DNA from: Ruminococcus sp.
GTDB lineage: Bacteria > Bacillota > Clostridia > Oscillospirales > Ruminococcaceae
Reading direction: 5' to 3'
NCBI GenBank assembly: GCA_017623515.1
Contig: JAGAOV010000025.1
Location: 1 to 64,000 of the forward strand
DNA length: 64,000 bases
This document shows positions 10,201-17,598 of this stretch, piece after piece. A program made the translations under genes and the position numbers. Each line of letters starts with the position of its first letter. Position 1 is the stretch's first letter. The notes under the pieces were generated by a model. That model searched no databases, had not been told where the DNA came from, and saw nothing but the letters and a program-made list of their open reading frames with translations.

Positions 10201-11037
10201 GTCATAGAATTCCAGAGAATTCTCTTCGGCAAGCGTTTGTGCTGTTGAACCGGCATATCCAAAGATTTTCACGAATAAAGGCATAGTGCACTGGAGATCA
10301 CATTCAGGATTCATTACTATAAGTTCTTGCAAATGATGATAATAATCACTGGTGTTTCCGAATGTATGTGCTGCAACATAGCTTACACTTTCCGGAAGAA
10401 CAAGCGATTCAATATATATATCTCCCAACGCATAGTCATGTATCTCTACAAGAGAATCCGGAAGTTCAAGTTCATATAATCCTGTGTTCTGGAATACGCT
10501 TTCTTCAAGGACAGTAAGTCCATCCGGAAGATGCTGAACTTCGTTCAGATTATAGCAGCCGCTGAATGCGCCCTTGCCTATAGTCTTTACACTACCAGAA
10601 ATGTATATACTTTCAATTGTAGGGTTGTCGCAAAAAGCATATTCAGCAATAGCTGTTACTTCAATATCATTCACTATGGACGGAATATAGAGATATTCAC
10701 TCGTGCCGGTGTAGCCTGTGATACACGCAGTACCATCCTCAAGTATTTCATAGGTGTAATCATTATATACGCCTGTGCTGCCTTCTTTCAGGATCTGTAC
10801 ACCTTGTGTTGACATTACAGCTCCTGATTTCGTGGTCGTTTCGGTAAGCGTTGATTCCGAAGACGTTTCTTCCGGTGCTTCCTCTTCCTGAATCTCACCG
10901 ATCAGTTTCATGATCTCCGACTCGCTCAATGATGAAACCGTCTGTGCGGACACTGCTGCACCTGATACCATACAGCTCATTGTCGTTGTGATTGCGCATA
11001 TTCCTGCCAGCAATCGTTTCCATTTTTTCTTTTTCAT
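4246..11037 (-). CDS. Giant secreted BspA-type LRR protein with papain-like domain and dockerin
   Basis: A 2263-residue secreted protein. Order of parts: signal peptide (~1-31); many BspA-type LRR_5 repeats (~60-1260) with recurring GYSGSTAETYA closers; Thr-rich linker (~1270-1320); more LRR (~1325-1535); linker; an internal dockerin-like pair (~1612-1672, GDLNYDNVITEDD); an unrecognised beta-rich region (~1680-1810); linker; a papain-fold domain (~1870-2000) with a likely Cys in GGCAGFAF and His in NNHSMIV, resembling CHAP/NlpC-type peptidases or amidases; two Ig-like (Big_2) modules; a final dockerin (~2180-2258, GDVDGDGTVTVSDAT). The start is the ATG at 11037 behind AGGAGGAG. It is probably surface- or cellulosome-bound. 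Two dockerin-like modules in one chain are unusual. Target and activity are unknown. Confidence 0.9.
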   Translation of the reverse strand: MKKKKWKRLLAGICAITTTMSCMVSGAAVSAQTVSSLSESEIMKLIGEIQEEEAPEETSSESTLTETTTKSGAVMSTQGVQILKEGSTGVYNDYTYEILEDGTACITGYTGTSEYLYIPSIVNDIEVTAIAEYAFCDNPTIESIYISGSVKTIGKGAFSGCYNLNEVQHLPDGLTVLEESVFQNTGLYELELPDSLVEIHDYALGDIYIESLVLPESVSYVAAHTFGNTSDYYHHLQELIVMNPECDLQCTMPLFVKIFGYAGSTAQTLAEENSLEFYDIADYTAWEYEILEDGTACITGFDLIFEAVEIPETIDGLTVTAIGASVFESADLTSVVLPDTITSIGERAFYDTDITAIDLPSSVTVIGAGAFRSCWELESIVLPDGLTEIADSTFAGCSKLPEIKLPDGITKIGDYAFNSCDMLTEITIPETVTSIGAYAFGAAGIKFIDIPASVSYIGSGAFNSCEHMTDAYIRNPECVIDAVTAGEPYRIMTTTTTTITTYITTMPYTYYGDAQALYGYSYDTDENDGYGGFYDETYTFPPCITIHGYKGSTAEEYAETYSYWYYGDYYSPGTGYYNFEVIKDNEGGFIYEIQDNGTVWIYGYEGTETDVVIPAEINGASVTAIVDEAFLESDFTSVVISEGITSIGKNAFKKSTALTSITIPSTVTTIKDNAFNGCSSLTEAVLPDGLTAVGKSLFYGCSSLESVTLPSTIKEIPVTLFYGCTSLTDVTIPETVTVIGEEAFKGCAELKEIVIPESVTTLSEGIFDECTGLQKITVMNADCYIKCSFPKSITIYGYEYSEAQARACAYDCMFIDIGRDIISTGTMDVLNYTILADKTVEITNCLNIVSSIDIPSEIEGYPVTAIGYRAFASCEMEGEFPCSIIIPDTVTTIKEDAFRWAYLNSIVIPESVSRIEECAFVHNDSSRGAPSITILNPDCEINGSAFTTKLIIGYSGSTAETYAEENYDDFVSIDNTDDLFAYSELEDGTYEIIACMKNEETIIVPSEFKGKPVTSIGYAAFKDLKSLITITIPDSVTTIGTYAFSNCDMLTEVKLPSGLNELPEGLFSGSNNITNVIIPDGIVTIGENAFRGVGIKNISIPDTVETICASAFAYTALESISLPDSVTTLGRTVFFACESLAEVKLSSNLTVIPYGLFSTISMSPDNPTYFPFTSIVIPESVTTIEDTAFFNVALESVTIPESVTSIGKNALKYAKEVTILNPDVTIGSSAFSSSKCKTIYGYTGSTAETYANNNGIEFVSLGDAPDVTTTTTTETTTTTTETTTTSYVLTGPDATLTTTTDTTTCTSTTTSVSVNESDFKYVVLDDNTIEITGYTGNGGAVVIPEQIDGLPVSSIGKAAFRYNDNITSVIIPNTVTIIKDSAFRQCYSLQNVVIPDSVTTIELDAFRKSGLTSLDMPDSVTELGIGVFAYCPNLTSAKLSENLTYIPEYTLEGCEALTEVSFPQDITEIGRMAFRYIPFDSFTIPETVTYIGDETFTGMNELTVLNPDMEFEADAVACSKLYGYSGSTTEDYAAKYGIEFEAIDKVTTTVTTTTSATTTTTTTTATSDPFIGPTTPSDTTTTITTTTITTTTFVSTYSATITNGTTNDVFFLCGDLNYDNVITEDDIMELLASLKNGEEDYYHLEEADANSDEKIDIFDAAAIRAYVNSEVDQLPLEYKENGSAAIDFGQPYCECIRGNNGYCELMYTIESVSPSIDAIYAVIETDFDDLYVSDIAITADYYDYTLDNESLKFYAVGLPENGEILIDVTLEVMGSQLSQSGYDISFSDYQIGNMYGIMEVWNESGNDGYIEVRETTTTTTTTTTKPTTTSETTTTTTTTSETTTTTSETTTTTTTTSETTTTTTTTYDDSPYVCPSVYENIMAMQNEYPAGTPWNNSNTYTWKGGFFGACGGCAGFAFMLSDAAFGDLPAKFITEFDPDSVAVGDVLRANNHSMIVIEITDAGFLVAEGNVNGHVLWERVFTPEEIANGFEHHLTRYPEEFAFRDDVITIAGDETAPANLISRTRQNLTWTSSNPAVAAVDANGNVVGIGIGEAVITASSGSHSESFTVNVTSNSSVTTTTTTTTTTSTTTTTTTTTTTTTTTTERVINISETDTVEVKADENVYLENPQSEIISWVSSDSTIATVDEDGKLNINSAGTVEITAVDAAGGQTKITLTITESTGLRGDVDGDGTVTVSDATSILTLYAKNAAGLSIDEFTDAQKRAADVDENGSIDIGDATGVLTYYAQSAAGLNPSWDDLFAE

Positions 11038-11130
11038 AGAGTAACTCCTCCTTTTGCAGTTCATGGCTGCATAAAATATAATTTTATTTGAAAATGTGAT
11101 TTCCGATACCACAATTTTTCCGGTAATATT

Positions 11131-12774
11131 TTACTTGCTTCTCAGACCTTCCCATGTGGGATTCAGTCCGGCTGCATTCTGTGCATAATAGGTAAGAACC
11201 ATTGTTGCGTCTGAGATTGAAACAAGACTGTCCATATCAGTATCTGCTGCTGCCATAAGACGTTCATTGACCGCTGAATCTTCATTAAAAGTCATCTCAA
11301 GTCCTGCGGCATTCATTGCATAATATGTAAGAACAAGGGTAGCGTCATCAACACCAACTGTGCCGTCGCCGCTGACATCTCCGATCTCCTCTTCTGTAAG
11401 AACAACATTGTTCAGTATCTCCACCTGATAGCCGAATGTTTCGGCGAATGCTTCTGCTGTAGAACCTGACTTGCAGCGTATAATGACATTTTCCGGCAGA
11501 GTATAATTCGCCATATGGATAATACACTCCGGATTCTCAATTGTAAGGCTCTCCAGAGAATCACATCCAAGGAAGGTGTCCTCATTTATTTCAGATACGC
11601 TTTCAGGTATAACAACGGATTTCAGATTACTGCACTCCATGAACGCACCTGGCTGAATTTCACTTATGCCTTCCGGTATTACAACATGCTCAACATTTTC
11701 GTTATAGCGGAATGCTTCTGCTGCAACTACAGAAACCTTCCTGCCGTTTATTTCAGCAGGTATTTCTACATGAGCGTCTGTACCTGTATATTCAATGGAA
11801 ATCGTACCGTCAAGCTGTATCGTGTAATAGAAATCCCCGAATTTTCCGCTGTTCTCATCTTCCCAGTTATCAGCAGTAGTTGTGGCAACTGTAGTGGTCT
11901 GCATACCCTCCGGCCCTGTCAGCACCCATGAGGTAGTAGTTTCTGTGGCCGTTTCTGAGGTGGTTGTTGTGGAGGTGGTGGTGGTTTCAGTTATTGTTGT
12001 TGTTGTGGATGTTGTTATGGACACTTTTTTTAAAATTTCCTGACCATCGCTGCAATACACGATTACATCATGGTAAGTATCCCCGATAAATTCATCTATA
12101 GAATTATCAATAAAAGTATACCACTCTGATAATGTTCCATCAAAGTATATTCCCTCAAGTTCGAAGCAGCGAAAAAGTGTATTTTTTCCTATTGATTCTA
12201 AATTAGATGTAATAGCAATTTTTTTCATTGAATAGCAGTCATAAAAAGCAGCATTACCAATAGTTTTTACGCCATCTCCTATTTCAACATCCTTTAGCAC
12301 TGAACATCTGCTAAAAGCGTACTCGCCTATTGACTCAACACCGGACGGCACAACAACGCTTTCCAATGAAACACAGGAGTCAAATGCAGAATATGAAATT
12401 GTTTTCAGTCCATCTGGCAGATATATCTCAGTCAAATTATTGCAATCAGCAAAAGCTCTTGTTCCAATTGATGTTACGCCCTCATATACTACGATCTTAT
12501 CTATTGAGTCCTTAAAATCTTGCCATGGACGATTCAACGTTGAAGCCCAGTGTTCCATCGCTCCAGTACCCGAAATTTCCAGAGTGCCATCTTCAGTAAA
12601 CTTCCATACTGTGTTTTCACCGCATGTTCCCTCTGTAGGAACTTCTGTCTCTGCTGATGTAATAACAGAAACTGCACTAAACTGATCCTTTGCCTGTACA
12701 GGCATTGTCATTCCATTCAGTACAAGTAACAGTGCGCATACCCCTGCTGCTGCTTTCATATAATTTCTTTTCAT
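11131..12774 (-). CDS. Secreted LRR protein with C-terminal dockerin
   Basis: A 547-residue protein: signal peptide (~1-30, ending PVQA), an LRR_5 block (~40-235), a Thr-rich linker (~245-300), a second LRR_5 block (~310-445), and a dockerin (~460-545) with two calcium-loop segments (GDVSGDGTVGVDDAT and ADTDMDSLVSISDAT). The ATG at 12774 is chosen because AAAGGAG lies seven bases upstream and the signal peptide begins there. It is the same build as the giant protein that follows 93 bp downstream, so the two are likely one transcript and functionally related: surface LRR modules delivered to a cohesin scaffold. Ligand unknown. Both lie inside the tRNA-Leu-bounded segment. Confidence 0.9.
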   Translation of the reverse strand: MKRNYMKAAAGVCALLLVLNGMTMPVQAKDQFSAVSVITSAETEVPTEGTCGENTVWKFTEDGTLEISGTGAMEHWASTLNRPWQDFKDSIDKIVVYEGVTSIGTRAFADCNNLTEIYLPDGLKTISYSAFDSCVSLESVVVPSGVESIGEYAFSRCSVLKDVEIGDGVKTIGNAAFYDCYSMKKIAITSNLESIGKNTLFRCFELEGIYFDGTLSEWYTFIDNSIDEFIGDTYHDVIVYCSDGQEILKKVSITTSTTTTITETTTTSTTTTSETATETTTSWVLTGPEGMQTTTVATTTADNWEDENSGKFGDFYYTIQLDGTISIEYTGTDAHVEIPAEINGRKVSVVAAEAFRYNENVEHVVIPEGISEIQPGAFMECSNLKSVVIPESVSEINEDTFLGCDSLESLTIENPECIIHMANYTLPENVIIRCKSGSTAEAFAETFGYQVEILNNVVLTEEEIGDVSGDGTVGVDDATLVLTYYAMNAAGLEMTFNEDSAVNERLMAAADTDMDSLVSISDATMVLTYYAQNAAGLNPTWEGLRSK

Positions 12775-13026
12775 AAACAAGCTCCTTTCTAACAATTACG
12801 CCTTAATTTACACTTAAAGCTTGATCTTTTGCTTCACAAATAACAGCATATGATTATATCTTATACACTATAAAAAAGAACACATTTCTATCTTTTTGTG
12901 TAAAACGCATAAAGCCTTCTTTTCATCTATTATACTACAGGTGTACCTCTTTGTCAAGTGCAAATATCACAATAATAATGAAATATCATTGTGATTGTAG
13001 TATTATCTGTACAAGAGGTGAAATTT
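12775..13026. other. Intergenic stretch with a divided regulatory region
   Basis: No gene is seen. It holds the leader of the LRR-dockerin pair on the minus strand and, on the plus strand, the promoter/operator remnant of the truncated XRE gene (12966-12995). It is strongly A/T-rich. Confidence 0.5.
12966..12995 (+). promoter_or_regulatory. Operator-like inverted repeat upstream of the XRE remnant
   Basis: ATCACAAT and ATTGTGAT form a perfect 8-bp inverted repeat around a 14-nt A/T-rich centre, 31 bp before the start of a truncated Cro/CI-type gene. This is the usual place for an autoregulatory operator; binding is inferred. Confidence 0.5.
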
Positions 13027-13125
13027 ATGTCTAAAGAACTGTTTCTGCTTGCCAATAAAATACGGCTGCTTCGTGAAAATAGCGGTATGACACAATCCGA
13101 ACTCGCCTGTTTTCATGCCGCTTAG
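13027..13125 (+). pseudogene. Truncated XRE (Cro/CI) repressor, first 27 codons
   Basis: The ATG follows AAGAGGTG and encodes MSKELFLLANKIRLLREN then SGMTQSELA, the first helices of an XRE-type helix-turn-helix. Homology stops at 13107, where the sequence joins a fragment of cysK in the other orientation; five stray codons then reach a stop. The operator and ribosome site remain, so it was once a real gene. Such repressors often sit near the ends of integrated elements, which fits its place ~170 bp from the tRNA-Leu repeat. Confidence 0.75.
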
Positions 13126-13253
13126 CAAGCTGGATGGCTGCCCATACTGCCGCACCGTAGGATATGCCCACAAGAACGACTTCTTTTCTTGCAATCGCTC
13201 TTCCCGTTTCAAAGGCATCCTCGTTCTCTACAGTGATGATCTCATCTTTCACC
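13109..13253 (-). pseudogene. cysK: Fragment of cysteine synthase (cysK), near the C-terminus
   Basis: The minus strand encodes VKDEIITVENEDAFETGRAI, then a block with VLVGIS.GAAVWAA and QLAKRHEN, which matches the C-terminal third of O-acetylserine sulfhydrylase (consensus ENEDAFETGR...GVLVGISSGAA). About 48 codons remain; both ends run into unrelated sequence: the XRE stub at 13108 and the tRNA-side repeat at ~13277. It has no start or stop of its own. It is debris from rearrangement or from integration next to a cysK gene. Confidence 0.75.
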
Positions 13254-13277
13254 GAGGGATTTATCAAAAAAGGCACG

Positions 13278-13376
13278 CAAATAAAAAAACCGTTTTCCTC
13301 GTAAATACGAAGAAAACGGTATCTGGTGCCGCTGACCGGACTTGAACCGGTACGGATGTTACTCCGAGGGATTTTA
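13278..13376 (-). repeat. tRNA-side copy of the 98-bp direct repeat
   Basis: This covers the 3' half of the intact tRNA-Leu and its downstream hairpin terminator (CCGTTTTC...GAAAACGG then a T-run on the minus strand at 13278-13320). It is the proximal partner of the copy at 1000-1097, in the same orientation 12.3 kb away. Confidence 0.85.
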
Positions 13377-13410
13377 AGTCCCTTGTGTCTGCCTATTCCA
13401 CCACAGCGGC
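13324..13410 (-). tRNA. tRNA-Leu (UAA anticodon)
   Basis: The minus strand reads GCCGCTG at the 5' end pairing with CAGCGGC at the 3' end, followed by an encoded ACCA. The anticodon loop is CTTAAAA, giving anticodon UAA. A long variable arm, typical of leucine tRNAs, and a T loop GGTTCAAGTCC are visible. It is 87 nt with CCA. A hairpin terminator follows. Its 3' half is repeated at 1000-1097. Confidence 0.97.
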
Positions 13411-13484
13411 AAGGTGCAATATAATTATAGCATATAAGGGGAGTGATGTCAAGTAAAAAAAGAAAAAAGGCAGAAGGAGATATA

Positions 13485-13507
13485 CTGCCTGCTGCGGGAG
13501 CAGGCAG
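13485..13507 (-). terminator. Terminator of the fucose operon
   Basis: The stem CTGCCTGCT / AGCAGGCAG (9 bp, loop GCGGG region) lies 21 bp after the fucI stop. On the minus strand it is followed by a T-rich run only after ~20 bases, so it is a moderate call. Confidence 0.6.
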
Positions 13508-13527
13508 TAATGTGAAAGGGCAGCAGC

Positions 13528-15330
13528 TTACTTATAGAGTGCGCCATAGGTCTGGCAGGCACGGTAGTCAGCGGCTTCAGACTCCTGTGTACCGAAAGCA
13601 GCCCAAGTGTGAGGGCGGTATATTTTATCGTCTGGAACGTTATGCATGGAAACAGGGATACGGAGCATACTTGCGAGAGTGATGAGGTCAGCCCCTACAT
13701 GACCATAAGCGAGGCAGCCATGGTTTGCGCCCCAGTTAGCCATAACGGAGTAAACATCACGGAATGCGCCCTCACCGGTAGTATTTGGAACGAACCATGT
13801 TGTAGGCCAAGCCTTGTCGGTACGGAGGTCGAGTGGAGTATGTATCTCGTCCGGCAGGTCAACAGTGTAGCCCTCTGCTATCTGGAGGAAGGGCTGGCAG
13901 CCGTTGAGGATGTTAAGACGTATCATAGTGACGGGCATTTCAGCACGTGTACGGAAGTGGGAGGAGAAGCCGCCGCCACGGAAGTAGCCGAGATTAGCAG
14001 GGCACCAGTCGGTAACATCGAGCATAGCCTTGATGTCAGCATCAGTAACATCCCACCATTTTTTCATGCATGGGTTTCCGTTTTCATCCTTGCATGCGCC
14101 TGTACCGTCAAGAGCAGCAGCACCGCTGTTGATAAGGTGAATGAAGCCGCCGGCAGCCTTGCCTTCCGGCTTGTGACCTGTAACACGTTCCACAGCCTCA
14201 GGGCTCCAGTATGTACGCACATCGGCAAATACAGAAGCACCGCCTGTCAGGAGTTTTGCAAAGAGCATGGAAACGCCGTTGAGACCGTCATTTTCGGTTG
14301 CAAGGATGGCGGGTTCTTTTTTGCCGTTCCAGTCGAAGGAGGAGTTGAGGATAGCTTCAGTGAAGTCGCCGTTGGGCAGCCAGTCAGTCCACTGTCGCTG
14401 ACCTTGGAAGCCGCCGAGGATAGCGTTTCTGCCGTTAGCTTCTTCCTTCCAGCCCATTTCTCTGAGTTTTTCGTTGCCGAACATAATATCCTGAACGATA
14501 AGGGTGAACTTTACGATAAATTCCCATTCCTTGTCTTTTTCCTCCGGAGTGCGTGGGATCTTGATGCCGAAGGGATCTATGTCCTTGTCAATGGGAGTTT
14601 CCTCATTTACATCGAAGCCGAGCTTGCAGTTTTCCTTTACCCAAGCGAGAGCCTTTGAGTATTCGTCCTTGTCGTATATTTCAAGCTTCATGCGGCGGAG
14701 TATCTCCACGAGGTCAACATATTCCGCACGGATACCGAGGTAATTCTGGAAGAAGTCTGGGTTGCACTGAGAGCCTGCGATACCCATGGAAACGCCGCCG
14801 AGGTTTACATAAGCCTTATTGCGCATGATGCCGACAGCGGCAGCGCATTTAGCGAAGCGGATGAGTTTTTCCTTAACGTCCTCTGGAACGGAGGTATCGC
14901 CCATATCCTGAACATCGTGCCCGTAGATAGAGAAAGCGGGCAGACCTTTCTGTGCGTGTGCAGCCATACATGCAGCGAGGTAAACTGCGCCGGGACGTTC
15001 TGTGCCGTTGAAGCCCCATACAGCCTTGATGGTAGTGGGGTTAAGGTCCATAGTTTCGCTGCCGTAGCACCAGCAGGGAGTTACGGAGAGGGTAGCAACG
15101 ACATTCTGAGTCTGGAAGAAGCATTCAGCAGCATAAGCCTCTGCGCCGCCGCCGATAGTAGAGGGAGCGATAACGCACTGTACCGGAGTGCCGTCCGGAT
15201 AGAAAACATTTTCTTCGATAAGTTTCTTTGCAGTTCTAGCCATGTTCATGGTCTGTTCTTCGAGACTTTCACGAACGCCGAACTGTCGTCCGTCAATTAC
15301 GGGACGGATACCGATTTTCGGGTAATTCAT
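13528..15330 (-). CDS. fucI: L-fucose isomerase
   Basis: A 600-residue protein matching L-fucose/D-arabinose isomerase in length and sequence, from [15 protein letters not shown] at the start through the STIGGGAEA and [16 protein letters not shown] segments. It converts L-fucose to L-fuculose (and may act on D-arabinose) in the cytoplasm with a divalent metal. The ATG at 15330 is preceded by GAGGAAA; a longer open frame upstream runs into the intergenic repeat and lacks a site. It is the last gene of the minus-strand operon after fucA, fucU and the kinase, separated from the kinase by ~280 bp that contain a palindromic repeat, so it may also be expressed apart from them. Confidence 0.95.
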   Translation of the reverse strand: MNYPKIGIRPVIDGRQFGVRESLEEQTMNMARTAKKLIEENVFYPDGTPVQCVIAPSTIGGGAEAYAAECFFQTQNVVATLSVTPCWCYGSETMDLNPTTIKAVWGFNGTERPGAVYLAACMAAHAQKGLPAFSIYGHDVQDMGDTSVPEDVKEKLIRFAKCAAAVGIMRNKAYVNLGGVSMGIAGSQCNPDFFQNYLGIRAEYVDLVEILRRMKLEIYDKDEYSKALAWVKENCKLGFDVNEETPIDKDIDPFGIKIPRTPEEKDKEWEFIVKFTLIVQDIMFGNEKLREMGWKEEANGRNAILGGFQGQRQWTDWLPNGDFTEAILNSSFDWNGKKEPAILATENDGLNGVSMLFAKLLTGGASVFADVRTYWSPEAVERVTGHKPEGKAAGGFIHLINSGAAALDGTGACKDENGNPCMKKWWDVTDADIKAMLDVTDWCPANLGYFRGGGFSSHFRTRAEMPVTMIRLNILNGCQPFLQIAEGYTVDLPDEIHTPLDLRTDKAWPTTWFVPNTTGEGAFRDVYSVMANWGANHGCLAYGHVGADLITLASMLRIPVSMHNVPDDKIYRPHTWAAFGTQESEAADYRACQTYGALYK

Positions 15331-15377
15331 TTTCAATTTCCTCACTTTTAAAATTTTAAAATATAAAAAACCGCACA

Positions 15378-15590
15378 AGGCTCCCCTTAGCAAGGGGTGA
15401 TTCCCCACAGTGTGGGGAAATGTCCGAAGGACAAAGGGGACCGGCTCGTGGAGCCTGTCAGCGAAGCTGACTGAGGGGATTGTGGAGATAGAAGCAAACT
15501 ATAATTTTCAGCCGTACTCGCTGGGCACAATCCCCTCCGTCACGCCTGCGGCGTGCCACCTCCCCTTACTAAGGGGAGGCTTTCGTGGTT
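15378..15590. repeat. Intergenic palindromic repeat between kinase and fucI
   Basis: About 210 bp built from nested hairpins: GCTCCCCTTAGCAAGGGG at the left and CTCCCCTTACTAAGGGGAG at the right form imperfect inverted ends, with inner hairpins TTCCCCACAGTGTGGGGAA, CAGCGAAGCTGACTGAG and CACGCCTGCGGCGTG. I recognise this as the kind of short intergenic repeat widespread in Ruminococcus and Faecalibacterium-type genomes; that is recollection, not a search. Its position inside the operon could lower or stabilise downstream mRNA. Confidence 0.7.
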
Positions 15591-15613
15591 TACTTTCGGC
15601 ATATAAAACCACT

Positions 15614-17077
15614 TCATTTATTTATAATACCCTTAAACCTCTCATATGCGTCAAACCATTCCTCACGAGGCGAATAGAGTGTGACCGGTTCGGAAGCGGC
15701 GATAACACTTCTTGCGTAGTCCTGATCGACGATAGCACCAATAGCCATAAGCTGCATGGCAGCATTTCCGTAAACGGTAGCCTCCTTAGGGCCTGCATAG
15801 ACAGGGAGAGCGCATACATCCGCAGTCATCTGGCAGAGGAGACCGTCCTTAGCACCGCCTCCGACAATATGTACAGCGGAGAAGTTTTTTCCGGTGCATG
15901 TGCGGATTTCATCCAGAGCCATGCGGTATTTGAGGGCAAGGCTTTCATAGATACAGCGCACGACAGAACCGAGGGACTGTGGTTTTCCCTGACCGGTTTT
16001 CTCGCAGTACTCACGTACACGTTCGGGAATATTACCTGGCGGCACGAATACAGAGTCATCGGGGTCAATGAAGAAACGCAGAGGTTCAGCCTCAAGAGCG
16101 AGCTGTTCGAGTTCGGCGTAGGTATAGGTTTCATCATTGCTGTGGAGGTAACGTTTTGTCTCCTGAATCAGCCAGAGACCGATGATATTTTTAAGGTAGG
16201 TTATCCTGCCGCCGAAGCCGACCTCATTGGAGAGACCGAGCCTTGCGGAATTTTCGGTAAGCACGGGTGAATCGAGTTCAGTGCCGAAGAGAGACCATGT
16301 ACCGCAGCTGATGAAGATAACGTCCTTTTCGGGTTTTGATGGTACGGCGAAGGCTGCGCACTGGGTATCGTGACCGCAGACGGCAGCAACAGGGATGGGA
16401 GTCATATCCAGTTCACGGCAGACGCTTTCTGAGAGCATACCCTTTACAGAGCCGCTGTCCACGATTTCGGGCAGGAGAGAGCGTCTGAGGGCGAATTTAT
16501 CTATTACTTTGTCAGACCATTTACCTGTTTTAATGTTCATCATAGAAGCGGTGCTTGCAATGGAGCGTTCGCAGGACTTAACGCCTGTAAGGAAATAAGC
16601 CATAAGGTCTGGCATAGGGAGCATAAGGGAAGCGTTAGTCATAAGGCTGGGCTGAATATCCTGAAGGGAGAGGAGCTGGAAGAGCGTATTGATGTCCATT
16701 ATCTGAGTGCCTGTTTCCGCATACAGACGCTTGCGGCTCATGAAGGAAGCGGCTTTGTCGGCATAGCCGATGTTCTTGGAATCACGGTAGTGGTAGGGAT
16801 TGCTCATAAGTCTGCCGTCAGAGTCGAGGAGACCGAAGTCCACGCCCCATGTATCAATGCCGATGCATTCGAGCTTGCAGATATGTTTGGCACGGACGAG
16901 ACCACGTTTAAGTTCATGGTAGAGGCGCAGGACATCCCAGCAGAGGGAACCGTTTATCATAACGGGTTCGTTGTCGAAGCGGTGGATTTCTTCCAGTTCG
17001 ATTTTAGAGCCATCGAAATGTGCGATGACAGCACGTCCGGAGCCGCCGCCGAAGTCGAAAGCGAGAACATTTCTCAT
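15614..17077 (-). CDS. Rhamnulokinase-family sugar kinase, probable L-fuculokinase
   Basis: A 487-residue FGGY-family kinase. The N-terminal phosphate-binding FDFGGGSGRAV, IGIDTWGVDFGLLD and the C-terminal IVGGGAKDGLLCQM are visible. By sequence it is nearest to rhamnulokinase (RhaB) rather than classical FucK, but it lies between fucU and fucI with fucA upstream, so phosphorylation of L-fuculose to L-fuculose-1-phosphate is the likely job. It may also accept L-rhamnulose. The ATG at 17077 follows GGAGGTG, with only 3 bp between this gene and the stop of fucU, which shows translational coupling in one operon. Confidence 0.9.
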   Translation of the reverse strand: MRNVLAFDFGGGSGRAVIAHFDGSKIELEEIHRFDNEPVMINGSLCWDVLRLYHELKRGLVRAKHICKLECIGIDTWGVDFGLLDSDGRLMSNPYHYRDSKNIGYADKAASFMSRKRLYAETGTQIMDINTLFQLLSLQDIQPSLMTNASLMLPMPDLMAYFLTGVKSCERSIASTASMMNIKTGKWSDKVIDKFALRRSLLPEIVDSGSVKGMLSESVCRELDMTPIPVAAVCGHDTQCAAFAVPSKPEKDVIFISCGTWSLFGTELDSPVLTENSARLGLSNEVGFGGRITYLKNIIGLWLIQETKRYLHSNDETYTYAELEQLALEAEPLRFFIDPDDSVFVPPGNIPERVREYCEKTGQGKPQSLGSVVRCIYESLALKYRMALDEIRTCTGKNFSAVHIVGGGAKDGLLCQMTADVCALPVYAGPKEATVYGNAAMQLMAIGAIVDQDYARSVIAASEPVTLYSPREEWFDAYERFKGIINK

Positions 17078-17080
17078 AGG

Positions 17081-17518
17081 TCACACCTCCGGTTTCACAA
17101 CGCCTTTTTTGAGGATGATGTTGGCATAGATGGCGGTCTCGCCGGTAGCGATGACAGCGTAGGCTTTTTTTGCACGTTCGTAGAAGCAGAAGCGTTCCAT
17201 GAATTCTATGGAGCATCTGTCGGGTTCGTAATTACAGATAATGTTTCTGTAGTCGTTCCATATGGTTGGTGCAGCTAAGTCACCCTCAACGACCTGCATA
17301 AGAGCCACAGGCTTGTCGGTGTAGGAATCGAGAGGGAAGAATTTCATAACAGCATCGAGTATTTCGGGAACGCCGTGTCCGTCAAGTCTTACAAGACGCT
17401 GAGCGAGGGCAGCGGAGGGGAAGTTTCCGTCTGCGATAATTATCTCGTCACCGTGTCCCATTTCCATAAGTATTTTCAGCAGGTCAGGTGAGAGAATGGG
17501 CGGTATGCCTTTGAGCAT
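17081..17518 (-). CDS. fucU: L-fucose mutarotase (RbsD/FucU family)
   Basis: A 145-residue protein of the RbsD/FucU family; MLKGIPPILSPDLLKIL, GHGDEIIIADGNFP and the C-terminal YANIILKKG fit FucU. It interconverts the alpha and beta anomers of L-fucose, feeding the isomerase. The ATG at 17518 is preferred, since AAGGTG sits six bases upstream; a GTG three codons earlier is possible. It is second in the operon. A hairpin (17543-17589) lies in the gap from fucA. Confidence 0.93.
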   Translation of the reverse strand: MLKGIPPILSPDLLKILMEMGHGDEIIIADGNFPSAALAQRLVRLDGHGVPEILDAVMKFFPLDSYTDKPVALMQVVEGDLAAPTIWNDYRNIICNYEPDRCSIEFMERFCFYERAKKAYAVIATGETAIYANIILKKGVVKPEV

Positions 17519-17542
17519 AAAGAACACCTTCTTTCCTTAGAG

Positions 17543-17589
17543 AACGCCGCACAATGCGCTATTGTAAAGGGGAGGCATATGCGGCGGTT
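17543..17589. other. Hairpin between fucA and fucU
   Basis: AACGCCGCA and TGCGGCGGTT form a stem around ~28 nt. It lies inside the operon, 25 bp before fucU, and includes a piece (AAAGGGGAGGC) resembling the intergenic repeat at 15378-15590. It may be a repeat remnant or an mRNA processing site. Confidence 0.4.
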
Positions 17590-17598
17590 TAGCATTAG

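Noticed and set aside
13609..14658. Long frame opposite fucI
   Set aside because: Antisense shadow of a well-conserved enzyme gene; no ribosome site and no recognisable protein.
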